From: Rhodovulum visakhapatnamense
Lineage (GTDB): Bacteria; Pseudomonadota; Alphaproteobacteria; Rhodobacterales; Rhodobacteraceae
NCBI RefSeq assembly: GCF_004365965.1
Contig: NZ_SOEB01000014.1
Location: forward strand, 53,323 to 117,322
Length of the DNA: 64,000 nt
Reading direction: 5' to 3'
This document shows positions 49,272-59,566 of the stretch, in pieces; position 1 is the stretch's first letter; each line of letters begins with the position of its first letter. The notes under the pieces were generated by a model, which saw only the letters and a list, made by a program, of their open reading frames with translations, searched no databases and was not told the origin of the DNA. The translations under genes were made by a program, and so were the position numbers.

Positions 49272-52200
49272 TCAGGACTTGCGGCCCTCGACCAGCGCGA
49301 CGGCGATGGCCAGCGCCAGGATCAAAGCGCTTCCGCAGACGAACAGAATAAACGCCGCAAGCGGCGCCGGAAGGGCGGCCAGCGGCGGCACCAGCGCCAG
49401 CCAGATCCCCGGCAGCCCGCCCCCCAGCAGTTCGGGCAAAAGCGTCCCCGAGAATACCCCGGCCATCCCGAACGCGGCCCGCGCCGGGACCGGCATCGCC
49501 CGACGCCCGCGCCCGCCCAGCGCCCGGCGCAGGGCGCCGACCTGCCGCCCGAGATCCTGCTGCATCGCCAGCAGGGACGGCACCACCAGCAGCACCAGCC
49601 CGACCCCGAAGCCAAGCCCGTAGACCAGCGTGATGACCGTCGGCTTGAGGAACTGGGCCTGCTGCGAGGTCTCGAACAGAAGCGGCGCGAGCCCCAGCAC
49701 CGTGGTCAGCGTCGTCAGCACCACCGGCCGCAGCCGGTCGGCGGTCGCATCGACGATGGCGGGCACCAGCCCGCGCCGGTCGGCATATTCGTCGACCGTA
49801 CTGACCAGCACGATGGAATCGTTGATGATGATCCCGGTCATGCCGATCAGCCCGACGACGGTGAACATCGACAGCGGCACATCCCATTGCGCGTGGCCCC
49901 AGATCGCGCCGACCAGCCCGAAGGGAATGATCGCCATCACCACGACCGGCCGGGTCCAGCTGGAGAAGATCCAGGCCAGAATCAGGTAGATCCCGACAAG
50001 GCACAGCCCGAAGCCCAGCCGCGCATCGGCAAGAAAGTCCTTTTCCTGTTCCGACAGCCCGCCCAGCCGCCAGGAGACGCCCAGATCGCGCTCGATCGCG
50101 GGCAGGATCGCGTCTTTCAGCCGGGTCGAGATTTCGGCGGCGCGCGCCGGGTCGTCCTCGGACAGATCGCCGGTGACCGTGACCACCCGCAGCCCGTTTT
50201 CGCGCCGGACCGAGGAAAACCCGGTGCGGCGCTCGACCGTGACCAGATCGGCCAGCGGCAGATAGACGCCCTCGGGGCTGCGCACCTGCATCCGGTCGAG
50301 GAAATCGGCGGTCAACTCGGCCTCGGGCAGCTCGACCCGGATCGTGGCCGAACGCGGCCCCTCGGGATAGGTCGCGGCCTCGATCCCGTTGATGCGGTGG
50401 CGCAGCACCCGGCCCAGATCCTCGATCGTGAAGCCCAGCGCCGCACCCTGGGCGGTCAGATCCAAGACCGCCTCTTCCTTGTCATAGGCCAGGCTGTCTT
50501 CCAGCGCCGAGACCTCGCCAAAGCGCGCAAGCTCGGCCTTCAGCCGTTCGGCCGCGGCCTTCAGCACCCGCGCCTCGGCGCCGAAAAACTGGACATCGAG
50601 CGCATCGCCCCCCGGCCCGGCCCGCCAGCTGCGGAAACTGAGGCTTTCCACCTTGGGATGGGGCCGCACCTCGTCCTGAAGCGCGCGCACGAAGTCGAAG
50701 GAGGAATAGGGCCGGGCATCGGCGTCGATCAGTTCAAGCGAAATCGCCCCCAGAAGGTCCGGGTCCTTGATCTCGGCCCCGGCCAGCCCGCGCCCGGCAT
50801 TGCCGCCCATCTCGGCCAGCGCATAGGTCACGGGGTCGCTGCCATATTCCGCCGCATAGCGCGCCCCGACCGCCTCGGCCGCGCGCTGCAGCTCGGCCAT
50901 CATCGCGGCGGTATCGGCCCGGTCGGCGCCGGAAAGCATCATGAAATTGCCGGTGACCGACCGCTCTTCGGGGGCGTTGAAGAACCGCCAGGGCACATCG
51001 CCCCGGATCACCGCCGCCACCTGCACCGCCAGCAGCAGCAGGCAGCCCGCCATCACCGGATAGCGGCCCCGGATCACCAGCCGCATCAGGCGGCGGAACG
51101 GGCCTTCGCGGAACCGCCGGAACCCCCGGTTGAACTGGCGCGACGGCCAGTCATACCAATGCTCCTTGGCCGAATGGGCCAGCGCATGGACCATGTGATT
51201 GGGCAGGATCAGGAAGCATTCCACCAACGAGGCGGTCAGCACCGCGATCACGGTGAAGGGAATATCGGCGATCAGATGCCCCATGCGCCCGCCGATCACC
51301 ACCAGCGCATAGAAGGCGACGATGGTGGTCAGCGTCGCCGAAAAGACCGGCGCGGCCATCCGGCGGGCGGCGTTCTCGGCGGCCAGCACCGGCGGCTCGC
51401 CCAGATGGCGGGCGCGGAAATCGGCATGCTCGCCCACCACGATGGCATCGTCGACCACGATCCCGAGGGTGATGATCAGCGCGAAAAGCGAGATCATGTT
51501 GATCGTCAGCCCGGCCGCGAACATCAGCGCGGCGGTGGCCAGCATGGCGACCGGAATGCCCGCCGCCACCCAGAAGGCGGTGCGCGCGTTCAGAAACAGG
51601 AACAACAGCCCCAGCACCAGCCCGAGCCCCATCAGCCCGTTGCCGAGCAGGATGTCGAGCCGCCCGGCGATATAATCGGCCTGGGTCTGGATCAGGTCGA
51701 TGCGCACGCCCTCGGGCAGCGACGGCGTCATCCCGGCCACGACGGCGCGCACCACGGCCTCCATCTCGATGGCGTCGCCCCGGTCCGAGCGGTCGACCCG
51801 GAGCGAAATCGCCGGGTCGGGGCCGACGAAATAGGCGCGGTCGCGGTCGGCGCCCTCGACCCGGATCTCGGCCAGATCGCCCACGGTCAGCTTGGAGCCG
51901 TCCGGATAGGAGCGCAGGACGATGCCGGCGATGCTGGCCGCGCTGCGCTTCTCGATCCCGGTCCGGACCCTCGTATTGCCGCCCGAGACATCGCCCGCGG
52001 GCGCGGTCTCGGCCTCGGCGGCCAAAACGGCAGCGATCTCGGCCATGGTGATGTCATGGCGCATGAGCTCGATCGAGGGCACCTCGACCAGCGTCTCGGG
52101 CGCGGCGAGGCCGCGGATCGTGCTGCGGGTGATGCCCGCGGCGAACAGCCGGTCGACCAGCTCGTCGGCCAGCCGCCCGATCTGGTCCACCGCGACCGGG

Positions 52201-52655
52201 CCGGTGATCACCACATCGGTCACCCGGTCGCGCCAGGCGCCGCGCGTCACCTCGGGCTCTTCGGCCTCTTCGGGCAGGTCGGTTTCGGCATCGACCGCGG
52301 CCTGCACGTCGTTGGTGGCCCGCGCCATGTCCCAGCCGGGCTCGAAATCGAGGGTGATGGTGGCCAAGCCCTCGACCGATTGCGACGCGGTCTCTTCCAC
52401 CCCCTCGACCGCGCGGAGTTCCGGTTCCAGCAGTTGCACGATCCCGGCATCGACCTCTTCGGGCCCCGCGCCCTCCCAGATCACCGAGACCGAGACCGTC
52501 TCGACGATCACGTCGGGAAAGAACTGCGCCCGCATCCGCGGCGCGGCAAAGAGACCGGCCACGATCAGCAGCAGCAACAGCAGGTTCGCCGCCGTCCGGT
52601 GGCGGGTGAAATAGGACAGAAGCCCGCCCGCGGCGCTGGCAACCCGGCCCGGCAC
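49272..52655 (-). CDS. RND-family efflux pump inner-membrane permease
   Basis: A 1127-residue proton-driven pump component: N-terminal helix, two large periplasmic loops and 12 core helices in two halves. The TM4 proton-relay motif LGIVVDDAIVVGEH is present, and the second half has GLIGMTGIIINDSIVLV. It most resembles the heavy-metal/hydrophobic RND subgroup by pattern. Beyond the usual end it has two or three further hydrophobic segments (PELLGGGLPGIWLALVPPLAALPAPLAAFILFVCGSALILAL), an unusual C-terminal extension. The GTG start at 52655 has GGGGGG upstream and lies four bases after the adaptor stop. Confidence 0.88.
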   Translation of the reverse strand: MPGRVASAAGGLLSYFTRHRTAANLLLLLLIVAGLFAAPRMRAQFFPDVIVETVSVSVIWEGAGPEEVDAGIVQLLEPELRAVEGVEETASQSVEGLATITLDFEPGWDMARATNDVQAAVDAETDLPEEAEEPEVTRGAWRDRVTDVVITGPVAVDQIGRLADELVDRLFAAGITRSTIRGLAAPETLVEVPSIELMRHDITMAEIAAVLAAEAETAPAGDVSGGNTRVRTGIEKRSAASIAGIVLRSYPDGSKLTVGDLAEIRVEGADRDRAYFVGPDPAISLRVDRSDRGDAIEMEAVVRAVVAGMTPSLPEGVRIDLIQTQADYIAGRLDILLGNGLMGLGLVLGLLFLFLNARTAFWVAAGIPVAMLATAALMFAAGLTINMISLFALIITLGIVVDDAIVVGEHADFRARHLGEPPVLAAENAARRMAAPVFSATLTTIVAFYALVVIGGRMGHLIADIPFTVIAVLTASLVECFLILPNHMVHALAHSAKEHWYDWPSRQFNRGFRRFREGPFRRLMRLVIRGRYPVMAGCLLLLAVQVAAVIRGDVPWRFFNAPEERSVTGNFMMLSGADRADTAAMMAELQRAAEAVGARYAAEYGSDPVTYALAEMGGNAGRGLAGAEIKDPDLLGAISLELIDADARPYSSFDFVRALQDEVRPHPKVESLSFRSWRAGPGGDALDVQFFGAEARVLKAAAERLKAELARFGEVSALEDSLAYDKEEAVLDLTAQGAALGFTIEDLGRVLRHRINGIEAATYPEGPRSATIRVELPEAELTADFLDRMQVRSPEGVYLPLADLVTVERRTGFSSVRRENGLRVVTVTGDLSEDDPARAAEISTRLKDAILPAIERDLGVSWRLGGLSEQEKDFLADARLGFGLCLVGIYLILAWIFSSWTRPVVVMAIIPFGLVGAIWGHAQWDVPLSMFTVVGLIGMTGIIINDSIVLVSTVDEYADRRGLVPAIVDATADRLRPVVLTTLTTVLGLAPLLFETSQQAQFLKPTVITLVYGLGFGVGLVLLVVPSLLAMQQDLGRQVGALRRALGGRGRRAMPVPARAAFGMAGVFSGTLLPELLGGGLPGIWLALVPPLAALPAPLAAFILFVCGSALILALAIAVALVEGRKS

Positions 52656-52659
52656 CGGC

Positions 52660-54123
52660 CTAGCCCCCCATCCGGGTTTCAAGCCGTTCGACCAGTTGCG
52701 CGGGCACACGCGGCTGGTCGAGCTGGGCGCGGATCCGGGCGCGCGCCTCCTGCGGCAGGGCCGGGCTGGTCTCGACGAAGGTGATCAGCGCGGCGCGGCG
52801 TTCGGGGCTGAGCTCGACCGTCGCCTCTGTCGCGTCGTCCGGTTCGGCGGCGGCGTCGGGGCGCAGCGGGCGCACCCTGATGCCCGCCCCCAGAAGCGGC
52901 GAGCGTTCGGCCACCGCCTCGCGGCCCGCAAGCCCGGGCGCGCGCAGGAGCACCCGGTCGCCCTGACGGTGCAGCAGCGTGACCGGCACCGCCTCCAGCC
53001 GGTCTTCGGCGTCCAGCACCAGAATCTCGTTCGCCGCGTCCAGCGCGGTGGCGGGCAGGACCGCGACATCCTCCAGCGCGGGTTCCTCGACCCGGAGCGT
53101 CACGAAATCGCCCGGCCGGAAGCCCGGCGCGTCGTCGAGCCGGGCATAGACCAGCCGCCCGACCTGGCCATCTGGCACCGCCCCGCTTTCGCGCGACAGC
53201 ACCCCCCGCGCGGTCAGGTTGGCGCCGTAGACATCGAGCGTCACCGTCACCGGCAGCGGCCGCAACGCGCCCCTCTCGTCCAGCAGGCGGCTGAACTCGG
53301 CGGTCGAGACCCGCACCCCGGCCTCCAGCGCCGAGACGTCGATCAGGTCGGCCACCCGTTCATTGGCCCCGACCAGCCCGCCCTCGACCAGGCTCACATC
53401 GATCAGCGTGCCGGAAAAGGCCGCGCGCAGTTCGGTATCGGCCAGTGCCCGTTCGGCATCGCCCAGCGCGATCCGGGCCCGGGCCAGCGCGGTCAAGGCC
53501 GTTTCAAGCCCGATCTCGGCCTGGGCCAGCGCCTGGCGGCGGGACACCACCGCCTGATCGGCGGCGGCGGCCGTCAGCTCTGCCTCTTCGACCGCGGCAT
53601 CGGTGCCGACACCGCGCCCGCGCAGATCCTTCTGGCGACCCAACGCCTTCTGCCGCAACCCGGCCTGCAGCTCGGTCGCGGTCAGTTCGTCATGAGCCAG
53701 ATCGAGGCGCCGCCTGGCATCGCGCAGATCGGCCTCGGCCTGGCTCAGATCGGCCCGCGCCAGATCCCGGGCCGAGGTCGCATCGGCCGGATCGACCCGC
53801 AGCAGCAGATCGCCCGCCGCGACCCGCCCGCCCTCCTCGAAAGCGGGATGCAGATAGACCACCCGGCCGCTGGCCTCGGCCCGAAGCTCGAGGCTGCGGC
53901 GCGAGCGGATCTCGCCGAAGGCGGTCAGCTCGGGCGTCACGGTCCGGGGGCGGAGCGGGACGACATTGACCGAGAAGACCCGCTCGGCCACGGGCGGCGC
54001 CTTGGGCCGGTCGGACCGGCGCGCGTCGATGGCTGACCGCAGCGTCGCCGCCGCATAGGCCAGCAGCCCAAGCGTCAGGGCCAGCAGGAACAGCCCCGTG
54101 AGGCTGCGGCGGAGGAAACGCAT
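52660..54123 (-). CDS. RND efflux periplasmic adaptor (membrane-fusion protein)
   Basis: A 487-residue protein with one N-terminal membrane anchor (MRFLRRSLTGLFLLALTLGLLAYAA), then the adaptor layout: lipoyl half-motif (ELRAEASGRVVYLHPAFEEGGRVAAGDLLLRV), a long helical hairpin (ADLSQAEADLRDARRRLDLAHDEL), the second lipoyl half (ALADTELRAAFSGTLIDVSLVEGGLVGANERVADL), and beta-barrel domains. It links the RND permease to an outer-membrane channel, which is not encoded nearby. The start is placed at the ATG before the hydrophobic anchor. Confidence 0.92.
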   Translation of the reverse strand: MRFLRRSLTGLFLLALTLGLLAYAAATLRSAIDARRSDRPKAPPVAERVFSVNVVPLRPRTVTPELTAFGEIRSRRSLELRAEASGRVVYLHPAFEEGGRVAAGDLLLRVDPADATSARDLARADLSQAEADLRDARRRLDLAHDELTATELQAGLRQKALGRQKDLRGRGVGTDAAVEEAELTAAAADQAVVSRRQALAQAEIGLETALTALARARIALGDAERALADTELRAAFSGTLIDVSLVEGGLVGANERVADLIDVSALEAGVRVSTAEFSRLLDERGALRPLPVTVTLDVYGANLTARGVLSRESGAVPDGQVGRLVYARLDDAPGFRPGDFVTLRVEEPALEDVAVLPATALDAANEILVLDAEDRLEAVPVTLLHRQGDRVLLRAPGLAGREAVAERSPLLGAGIRVRPLRPDAAAEPDDATEATVELSPERRAALITFVETSPALPQEARARIRAQLDQPRVPAQLVERLETRMGG

Positions 54124-54231
54124 CGAACCGTCCTTTCCCGTCGCATCGGGTCGCAAGGCCGCCTGCCACGGCGCCCGACAGAAACGCCCGGGCGGCCGCA
54201 ACGGGGCACACATTCACTATGGCGAATATAC

Positions 54232-54774
54232 CTATTTCCGTCGGCGGTGTTCGTCGAGTCGCGGAAAGATCTCGACGAAATTGCAGGGAGGGTGGCGATA
54301 GTCGAGCTGATGCACCAGAATTTCGTCCCAGGCATCCTTGCAGGCGCCGGTACTGCCCGGCAGCGCGAAGAGATACGTGCCCTGGGCGACGCCGCCGGTG
54401 GCCCGGCTTTGCACCGCAGACGTGCCGATCTTGCCGAAGGACACCAGGGTGAAGAGCGTCGCGAAGGCCTCGATCTCCTTCTCGTAGACGTCGCGATGGG
54501 CCTCGACGGTCACGTCGCGCCCGGTCAGCCCGGTGCCCCCGGTCGAGATCACCACGTCGATTTCGGGATCGGCACACCAGGCGCGCAGCTGGTCCGCGAT
54601 CTCGGCGCGCTCGTCCTTCAGGATCTTGCGATCGGCCAGAATATGCCCCGCCGCCTCGATCCGGTCGGCCAGCGTCTGGCCAGACCGGTCCTCGGCCAGC
54701 CCGCGCGTGTCCGACACGGTCAGGACCGCGATCCTGACCGGGACGAACTCCCTGGTCCCGTCGATACCTGCCAT
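54232..54774 (-). CDS. moaB: Molybdenum cofactor biosynthesis protein MoaB
   Basis: A 180-residue MoaB/MogA-family protein that adenylates or handles molybdopterin before metal insertion. It has VRIAVLTVSDTRGLAEDRSGQTLADRIE, the nucleotide motif VISTGGTGLTGRDVT, and FALPGSTGACKDAWDEIL. It begins two bases after the stop of the LysE gene, probably in one operon with it and the uracil-DNA glycosylase. It complements mobA in the window. Confidence 0.93.
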   Translation of the reverse strand: MAGIDGTREFVPVRIAVLTVSDTRGLAEDRSGQTLADRIEAAGHILADRKILKDERAEIADQLRAWCADPEIDVVISTGGTGLTGRDVTVEAHRDVYEKEIEAFATLFTLVSFGKIGTSAVQSRATGGVAQGTYLFALPGSTGACKDAWDEILVHQLDYRHPPCNFVEIFPRLDEHRRRK

Positions 54775-54776
54775 GC

Positions 54777-55406
54777 CTACCCCTTTTGCAGAACCGCCAG
54801 CCGCACCGCCAGCGCCGTGAAGATCGCCGCCGAAACGACGCCAAGTGCGCGCTCGACCGCGCGCGAGCCGCTCAGGACCTGCCGCGCCCGCCCGGCGAAG
54901 ACCCCGACCGCGCCGTTGACGATGAAGCCCCCGAGCGACAGCACAGCCCCCAGGATCAGGAATTGCGCCAGCACCGCGCCGCGCTCGGCCACCACGAATT
55001 GAGGCAGAAAGGCCAGCACGAAGAGGATCACCTTGGGATTGGTGAGGTTCACCGCCAGCGCCTCGCGGAAGGCCCGGCGGGGGGTGACCGCGGGCAGGCC
55101 CGGCGCCAGCGCCCCGTGCCGGAGCGCCCCCCAGGCCAGCCAAAGCAGATAGGCGACGCCCGCCCAGCGGATCGCCTCGAACGAGCCCGGGACCGCCGCC
55201 ACCACGGCGCCGAGCCCAAGCCCCGCCAGCGTGACATGGACGAAACAGCCCAGCGCGATCCCGAGATCGGCCGCCAGCGCCGCGCGCGGGCCGCCGCGCA
55301 GCCCCTGCCCCAGACAGAACATCATGTCGGCCCCGGGCGTCAGGTTCAGGGCCAGCGCCGCCGGCACGAAGGCCGCCAGCGTCAGGGGATCGACCGGCCC
55401 CATCAT
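54777..55406 (-). CDS. LysE/RhtB-family amino acid exporter
   Basis: A 209-residue protein with six hydrophobic helices. Start [57 protein letters not shown] includes the NLTPG(A)D motif characteristic of LysE/RhtB, and NLTNPKVILFVLAFLPQFV follows in the middle. Substrate is likely an amino acid such as homoserine, threonine or lysine. Its ATG overlaps the stop of the glycosylase gene. Confidence 0.88.
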   Translation of the reverse strand: MMGPVDPLTLAAFVPAALALNLTPGADMMFCLGQGLRGGPRAALAADLGIALGCFVHVTLAGLGLGAVVAAVPGSFEAIRWAGVAYLLWLAWGALRHGALAPGLPAVTPRRAFREALAVNLTNPKVILFVLAFLPQFVVAERGAVLAQFLILGAVLSLGGFIVNGAVGVFAGRARQVLSGSRAVERALGVVSAAIFTALAVRLAVLQKG

Positions 55407-56182
55407 CCGCCCCTCAGCCGCGCCTGCAGCATCAGCAGATCGTGCCAGGCATCGCGCTTGGCATGGGGATTGCGCAGCAGATAGGCCGGGTGAAACATCG
55501 GCAGCGCGGGCCGGCCCAGCGCCTCGACCCAGTGGCCGCGCAGCCGGGTGATGCCCTTCCGGCCCAGAAGCGCGCCGCAGGAATGGTTGCCCATCAGCAC
55601 GAGGATGTCGGGATCGGCAAGCGCCACATGGCGTTCGAGGAAGGGCAGCATCATCGCCACCTCCTGCGCCTCGGGATCGCGATTCTGCGGCGGGCGCCAG
55701 GGCAGGACATTGGTGATGTAAAGCGCGCGCTCGGCCGCAGGATCGGCGCGCCCCAGCCCGATCTGCGCGAACATCAGGTCCAGAAGCTGCCCGGCGCGGC
55801 CCACGAAGGGCTTGCCCTGCAGGTCCTCGTCCCGGCCCGGCGCCTCGCCGATCACCATCACCCGCGCTTTCGGATGGCCGTCGGAAAAGACGAGGTTCCG
55901 CGCGCCCTTCTTCAGCTCGCATGCCTCATAGGCGGCCATCGCCGCCGCCAGCCCTTCCAGATCCTGCGCCGCGGCCGCCGCCGCGCGCGCCAGCGCCACC
56001 GGGTCGACCGCCGCGGGCCGGGTCGCGGGCGCGACGGCGGCTGCCACGGGCCTGGGCGCCGGGGCGGGCCGGACTTCCTCATAGCGGTTCACCGGGCTCT
56101 CGCCGATGGCCTCGGTCGCGCCGAGTTCCACCTGCCAGGCCAGAAGCGCCAGAGCGTCCTGCGGGGTCAATGCGGGTTCCAT
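55403..56182 (-). CDS. Uracil-DNA glycosylase, family 4-like
   Basis: Removes uracil from DNA for base-excision repair. The 259-residue protein has an Ala/Pro-rich N-terminal extension (residues about 36-80) and then the family core: [27 protein letters not shown] with motif [28 protein letters not shown] and [11 protein letters not shown] with motif B. Family 4 enzymes usually carry a 4Fe-4S cluster; here only a single Cys (YEACELKKG) is seen before motif A, as in other alphaproteobacterial members. Start of a coupled run with lysE and moaB. Confidence 0.88.
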   Translation of the reverse strand: MEPALTPQDALALLAWQVELGATEAIGESPVNRYEEVRPAPAPRPVAAAVAPATRPAAVDPVALARAAAAAAQDLEGLAAAMAAYEACELKKGARNLVFSDGHPKARVMVIGEAPGRDEDLQGKPFVGRAGQLLDLMFAQIGLGRADPAAERALYITNVLPWRPPQNRDPEAQEVAMMLPFLERHVALADPDILVLMGNHSCGALLGRKGITRLRGHWVEALGRPALPMFHPAYLLRNPHAKRDAWHDLLMLQARLRGG

Positions 56183-56280
56183 GGCGCCTAGGCTATGCCG
56201 CCGCAGGGGGCTTCGGCAATGCCTCCCTTGCCCGCGCGGCCCCCCGTTTCTATAAGCGGGCCACTCAGGTCGGAGGCCCC

Positions 56281-57240
56281 ATGGAATTTCGCGCGCGTCA
56301 CCTGCTTGGCATCGAACATCTCAGCCCCTGGGATGTTCGCATCATCCTCGATCTGGCCGAAACCTATGTCGACCTCAGCCGCGGCGCGACCAAGCACGCC
56401 GATGTGCTGGCGGGGCTGACCCAGATCAACATGTTCTTCGAAGCCTCGACCCGGACCCAGTCGAGTTTCGAGATCGCGGGCAAGCGGCTTGGCGCCGACG
56501 TGATGAACATGGCGATGCAGGCCAGTTCGATCAAAAAGGGCGAGACCCTGATCGACACGGCGCTGACGCTGAACGCCATGCATCCCGATCTGCTGGTGGT
56601 GCGCCACCCGCATTCGGGCGCGGTCGACCTGCTGGCGCAGAAGGTCAATTGCGCGGTGCTGAACGCGGGCGACGGGCGGCACGAACACCCGACCCAGGCG
56701 CTGCTGGACGGGCTGACGATCCGCCGCGCCAAGGGCCGGCTGCAGCGGCTGACGGTCGCGATCTGCGGCGACATCGCCCATAGCCGGGTGGCGCGCTCGA
56801 ACATCCTGTTGCTGGGCAAGATGGAAAACCGGGTGCGGCTGATCGGGCCGCCGACGCTGATCCCGTCCGGGGCCGCCGATATGGGGGTCGAGGTCTATGA
56901 CGACATGAAAGAGGGCCTCGAGGGCGCCGATGTGGTGATGATGCTGAGGCTGCAGAAAGAGCGGATGGATGGCGGCTTCATCCCCTCGGAGCGCGAATAT
57001 TACCACCGCTTCGGGCTCGATGCCGAAAAGCTGGCCTATGCCAAGGACGACGCCATCGTGATGCATCCGGGGCCGATGAACCGGGGCGTCGAGATCGACG
57101 GGACGCTGGCCGACGACATCAACCGGTCTGTCATTCAGGACCAGGTCGAGATGGGGGTCGCGGTCCGGATGGCCTGCATGGATCTGCTGGCACGCAACCT
57201 GCGCGCGGCCCGCGCCGCCGGGGAGGGCACCTATGTTTGA
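56281..57240 (+). CDS. pyrB: Aspartate carbamoyltransferase catalytic subunit
   Basis: First committed step of pyrimidine synthesis (carbamoyl phosphate plus aspartate). The 319-residue protein has [22 protein letters not shown] with the STRT carbamoyl-phosphate loop, [12 protein letters not shown], the [16 protein letters not shown] block and the C-terminal [14 protein letters not shown]. It has no regulatory-subunit gene beside it. It overlaps the next gene by eight bases, forming pyrB, small membrane protein, pyrC-like, plsY. Confidence 0.97.
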   Translation: MEFRARHLLGIEHLSPWDVRIILDLAETYVDLSRGATKHADVLAGLTQINMFFEASTRTQSSFEIAGKRLGADVMNMAMQASSIKKGETLIDTALTLNAMHPDLLVVRHPHSGAVDLLAQKVNCAVLNAGDGRHEHPTQALLDGLTIRRAKGRLQRLTVAICGDIAHSRVARSNILLLGKMENRVRLIGPPTLIPSGAADMGVEVYDDMKEGLEGADVVMMLRLQKERMDGGFIPSEREYYHRFGLDAEKLAYAKDDAIVMHPGPMNRGVEIDGTLADDINRSVIQDQVEMGVAVRMACMDLLARNLRAARAAGEGTYV

Positions 57241-57679
57241 TCCCAAGGCCGAGACGCCGCTGGAAGAGGGCGAGACCGTGCGGCTGCGCTTTCAGGGCGA
57301 CCGTGCCGCTTATATCAAGGCCCATGTGGTGATCGCGGTCCTTGCCGGGATCGGTGCGACGGGTCTGCTGGCGCTGACCGGCAACCCCTACCCCTGGGCC
57401 GGGATCGTGGCGGCGGTGCTGGCCATCGGGGTGCGCGGCGCCTTCCTGATGGGCGACGAGATGGGCGCAAGCTGGACCCTGACCGACCGCGCCCTTCTGG
57501 GCCCGGGCGGGCGGCGCGTGCGTCTGTCCAGCATCGCGAAGGTCCGGGTGATCGGCGCGGCGACGCAGGTGATCACGCTGGGCGGCGACAAGCATCTGAT
57601 CAAGTTCCTCGCCGATCCGGCCGGGGTGAAGGCCCGGATCGACGCGGCAAGAACCGCCCCCGGAGGGGCCGAGGCATGA
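57233..57679 (+). CDS. Small two-helix membrane protein between pyrB and pyrC-like gene
   Basis: A 148-residue protein with two membrane helices (about residues 33-50 and 54-72) followed by a compact beta-rich part: [60 protein letters not shown]. That order of helices then domain resembles bacterial PH (bPH2/YdbT-like) proteins, a tentative match. It overlaps pyrB by eight bases and the next gene by four, so it is translationally locked into the pyrimidine operon. Confidence 0.65.
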   Translation: MFDPKAETPLEEGETVRLRFQGDRAAYIKAHVVIAVLAGIGATGLLALTGNPYPWAGIVAAVLAIGVRGAFLMGDEMGASWTLTDRALLGPGGRRVRLSSIAKVRVIGAATQVITLGGDKHLIKFLADPAGVKARIDAARTAPGGAEA

Positions 57680-58950
57680 GAACCGTCTTTTCCAACGCCC
57701 GCCTGATCGACCCCGAGGCCGGCACCGACGCCCCCGGCTGGATGCTGACGGGCGGCGGCACGATCCTCGATCAGGGGCGTGACGCGCCGCCCGATTGCGA
57801 CCGGGTGATCGACTGCAAGGGCGCCTGTCTTGCCCCCGGCATCGTCGATATCGGGGTGAAGATCTGCGAGCCGGGCGAGCGCCACAAGGAAAGCTTCCGC
57901 AGCGCGGGGCTTGCCGCCGCCGCGGGCGGCGTCACCACCATGGTCACCCGGCCCGACACCCTGCCCGCCATCGACACGCCCGAGGTGCTGGAATTCGTCA
58001 CCCGCCGCGCGCGCGAGGCGAGCCCGGTCCGGATCAAGCCGATGGCCGCCCTGACCAAGGGCCGCGAGGGCCGCGAGATGGTCGAGATCGGCTTTCTGCT
58101 GGATGCAGGCGCCGTGGCCTTCACCGATGGCGATCATGTGGTGACCGACACCAAGGTGCTGAGCCGGGCGATGACCTATGCCCGGTCGCTGGGCGCGCTG
58201 GTGATGGCGCATCCGCAGGACCCCGGGCTGTCGGGCGGCGCCGCCGCGACCTCGGGCAAGTTCGCCTCGCTGCGCGGCCTGCCCTCGGTGCCCGCGCTCG
58301 CCGAGCGGATGGGCTTCGACCGCGACATGGCGTTGGTCGAGCTGACCGGCGTGCGCTACCATGCCGACCAGATCACCACCGCCCGCGCCCTGCCCGCGCT
58401 GGACCGCGCCAAGGCCAATGGCCGCGACGTGACCGCGGGCGTCTCGATCCATCACCTGACGCTGAACGAATTCGACGTCGGCGATTACCGCACCTTCTTC
58501 AAGGTCAAGCCGCCGCTTCGGGCCGAAACCGACCGGCTGGCGCTGGTCGAGGCCGTGGCCTCGGGACTGATCGACGTGATCTCGTCGATGCACACGCCGC
58601 AGGACGAGGAATCGAAGCGCCTGCCCTATGAAGAGGCCGCCTCGGGCGCGGTCGGGCTGGAGACCCTCCTGCCGGCCGCGATGCGGCTGGTGCATGCGGG
58701 CGCGATCTCCCTGCCCCAGCTGTGGCGCGCGCTGGCGCTGAACCCGTCGCGGCGGCTTGGCCTGTCGACCGGACGGCTCGCCAGGGGCGCCCCGGCCGAT
58801 CTGGTGCTGTTCGATCCCGACGCGCCCTTCGTGCTGGACCGCTTTGCGCTGAAATCGAAATCGAAGAACACGCCTTTCGACGGCGCCCGGATGCAAGGCC
58901 GCGTGCTGGGCACCTGGGTCGCCGGGACCCGCGTCTACGACGGAGACTGA
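57676..58950 (+). CDS. pyrX: Dihydroorotase-like protein lacking metal ligands (PyrC'-type)
   Basis: A 424-residue amidohydrolase-fold protein next to pyrB, related to type I dihydroorotases. Key catalytic residues are missing: the metal-binding HxH after the conserved Asp is replaced by GVK (D58-I-G60-V-K62), the MPN(T) motif reads TRPDT, HCED reads HPQD, and the SDHAPH block reads SMHTPQD. The folding landmarks EPG, HHLTLNE and the C-terminal [16 protein letters not shown] are kept. This matches the inactive PyrC'/PyrX partner that stabilises PyrB in Pseudomonas-type ATCase, so an active pyrC must lie elsewhere. Confidence 0.85.
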   Translation: MRTVFSNARLIDPEAGTDAPGWMLTGGGTILDQGRDAPPDCDRVIDCKGACLAPGIVDIGVKICEPGERHKESFRSAGLAAAAGGVTTMVTRPDTLPAIDTPEVLEFVTRRAREASPVRIKPMAALTKGREGREMVEIGFLLDAGAVAFTDGDHVVTDTKVLSRAMTYARSLGALVMAHPQDPGLSGGAAATSGKFASLRGLPSVPALAERMGFDRDMALVELTGVRYHADQITTARALPALDRAKANGRDVTAGVSIHHLTLNEFDVGDYRTFFKVKPPLRAETDRLALVEAVASGLIDVISSMHTPQDEESKRLPYEEAASGAVGLETLLPAAMRLVHAGAISLPQLWRALALNPSRRLGLSTGRLARGAPADLVLFDPDAPFVLDRFALKSKSKNTPFDGARMQGRVLGTWVAGTRVYDGD

Positions 58951-58954
58951 CCCG

Positions 58955-59566
58955 ATGCCGATGCTCGACACTTCCGTTCTTCTGCTGGCGCTGTTCGGGG
59001 TCGGCGGCTACCTGCTGGGGGCGGTGCCCTTCGGCCTCGTCATGGCCCGGCTTTTCGGGCTGGGGGATCTGCGCAAGATCGGGTCGGGCAATATCGGCGC
59101 GACCAACGTGCTGCGGACCGGCAACAAGCTGGCCGCCTTCCTGACGCTGGTGCTGGATGCGGGCAAGGGCGGGATCGCGGTGCTGATCGCGCGGGCGCTG
59201 GCGGGCGAGGACGCGGCCCAGATCGCGGGCGGCGCGGCCTTCCTGGGCCACCTCTTCCCGGTCTATCTGGGCTTCAAGGGCGGCAAGGGGGTCGCGACCT
59301 TCCTCGGCACGATCCTGGCGCTGGCCTGGCCCGTGGGGATCGCCGCCTGCGCCACCTGGGCCGCGGTCGCGGCGGCGCTGCGCTATTCCTCGCTCTCGGC
59401 GCTGGCCGCGGCGGCGCTTACGCCGGTCTGGGCCATCGTGCTGAACCGCGCCGAGGTCGTCTTGTTGACGGCGGTGCTGGCGGTCCTGATCTTCATCCGC
59501 CATCATGCCAACATTCGCCGCCTTCTGGCCGGGACCGAACCGAAGATCGGCCGCAAGACCGGCTGA
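58955..59566 (+). CDS. plsY: Glycerol-3-phosphate acyltransferase PlsY
   Basis: Membrane enzyme that acylates glycerol-3-phosphate with acyl-phosphate, starting phospholipid synthesis. The 203-residue protein has about five helices and the PlsY motifs: [57 protein letters not shown]. It starts four bases after the pyrC-like gene, and a hairpin follows its stop. Confidence 0.95.
   Translation: MPMLDTSVLLLALFGVGGYLLGAVPFGLVMARLFGLGDLRKIGSGNIGATNVLRTGNKLAAFLTLVLDAGKGGIAVLIARALAGEDAAQIAGGAAFLGHLFPVYLGFKGGKGVATFLGTILALAWPVGIAACATWAAVAAALRYSSLSALAAAALTPVWAIVLNRAEVVLLTAVLAVLIFIRHHANIRRLLAGTEPKIGRKTG

Noticed and set aside
49887..52784. A 965-codon open frame on the plus strand opposite the RND permease and adaptor
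   Set aside because: His/Arg/Asp/Gly-rich translation without domains; an antisense shadow of a very GC-rich gene. The opposite strand encodes a full RND permease.
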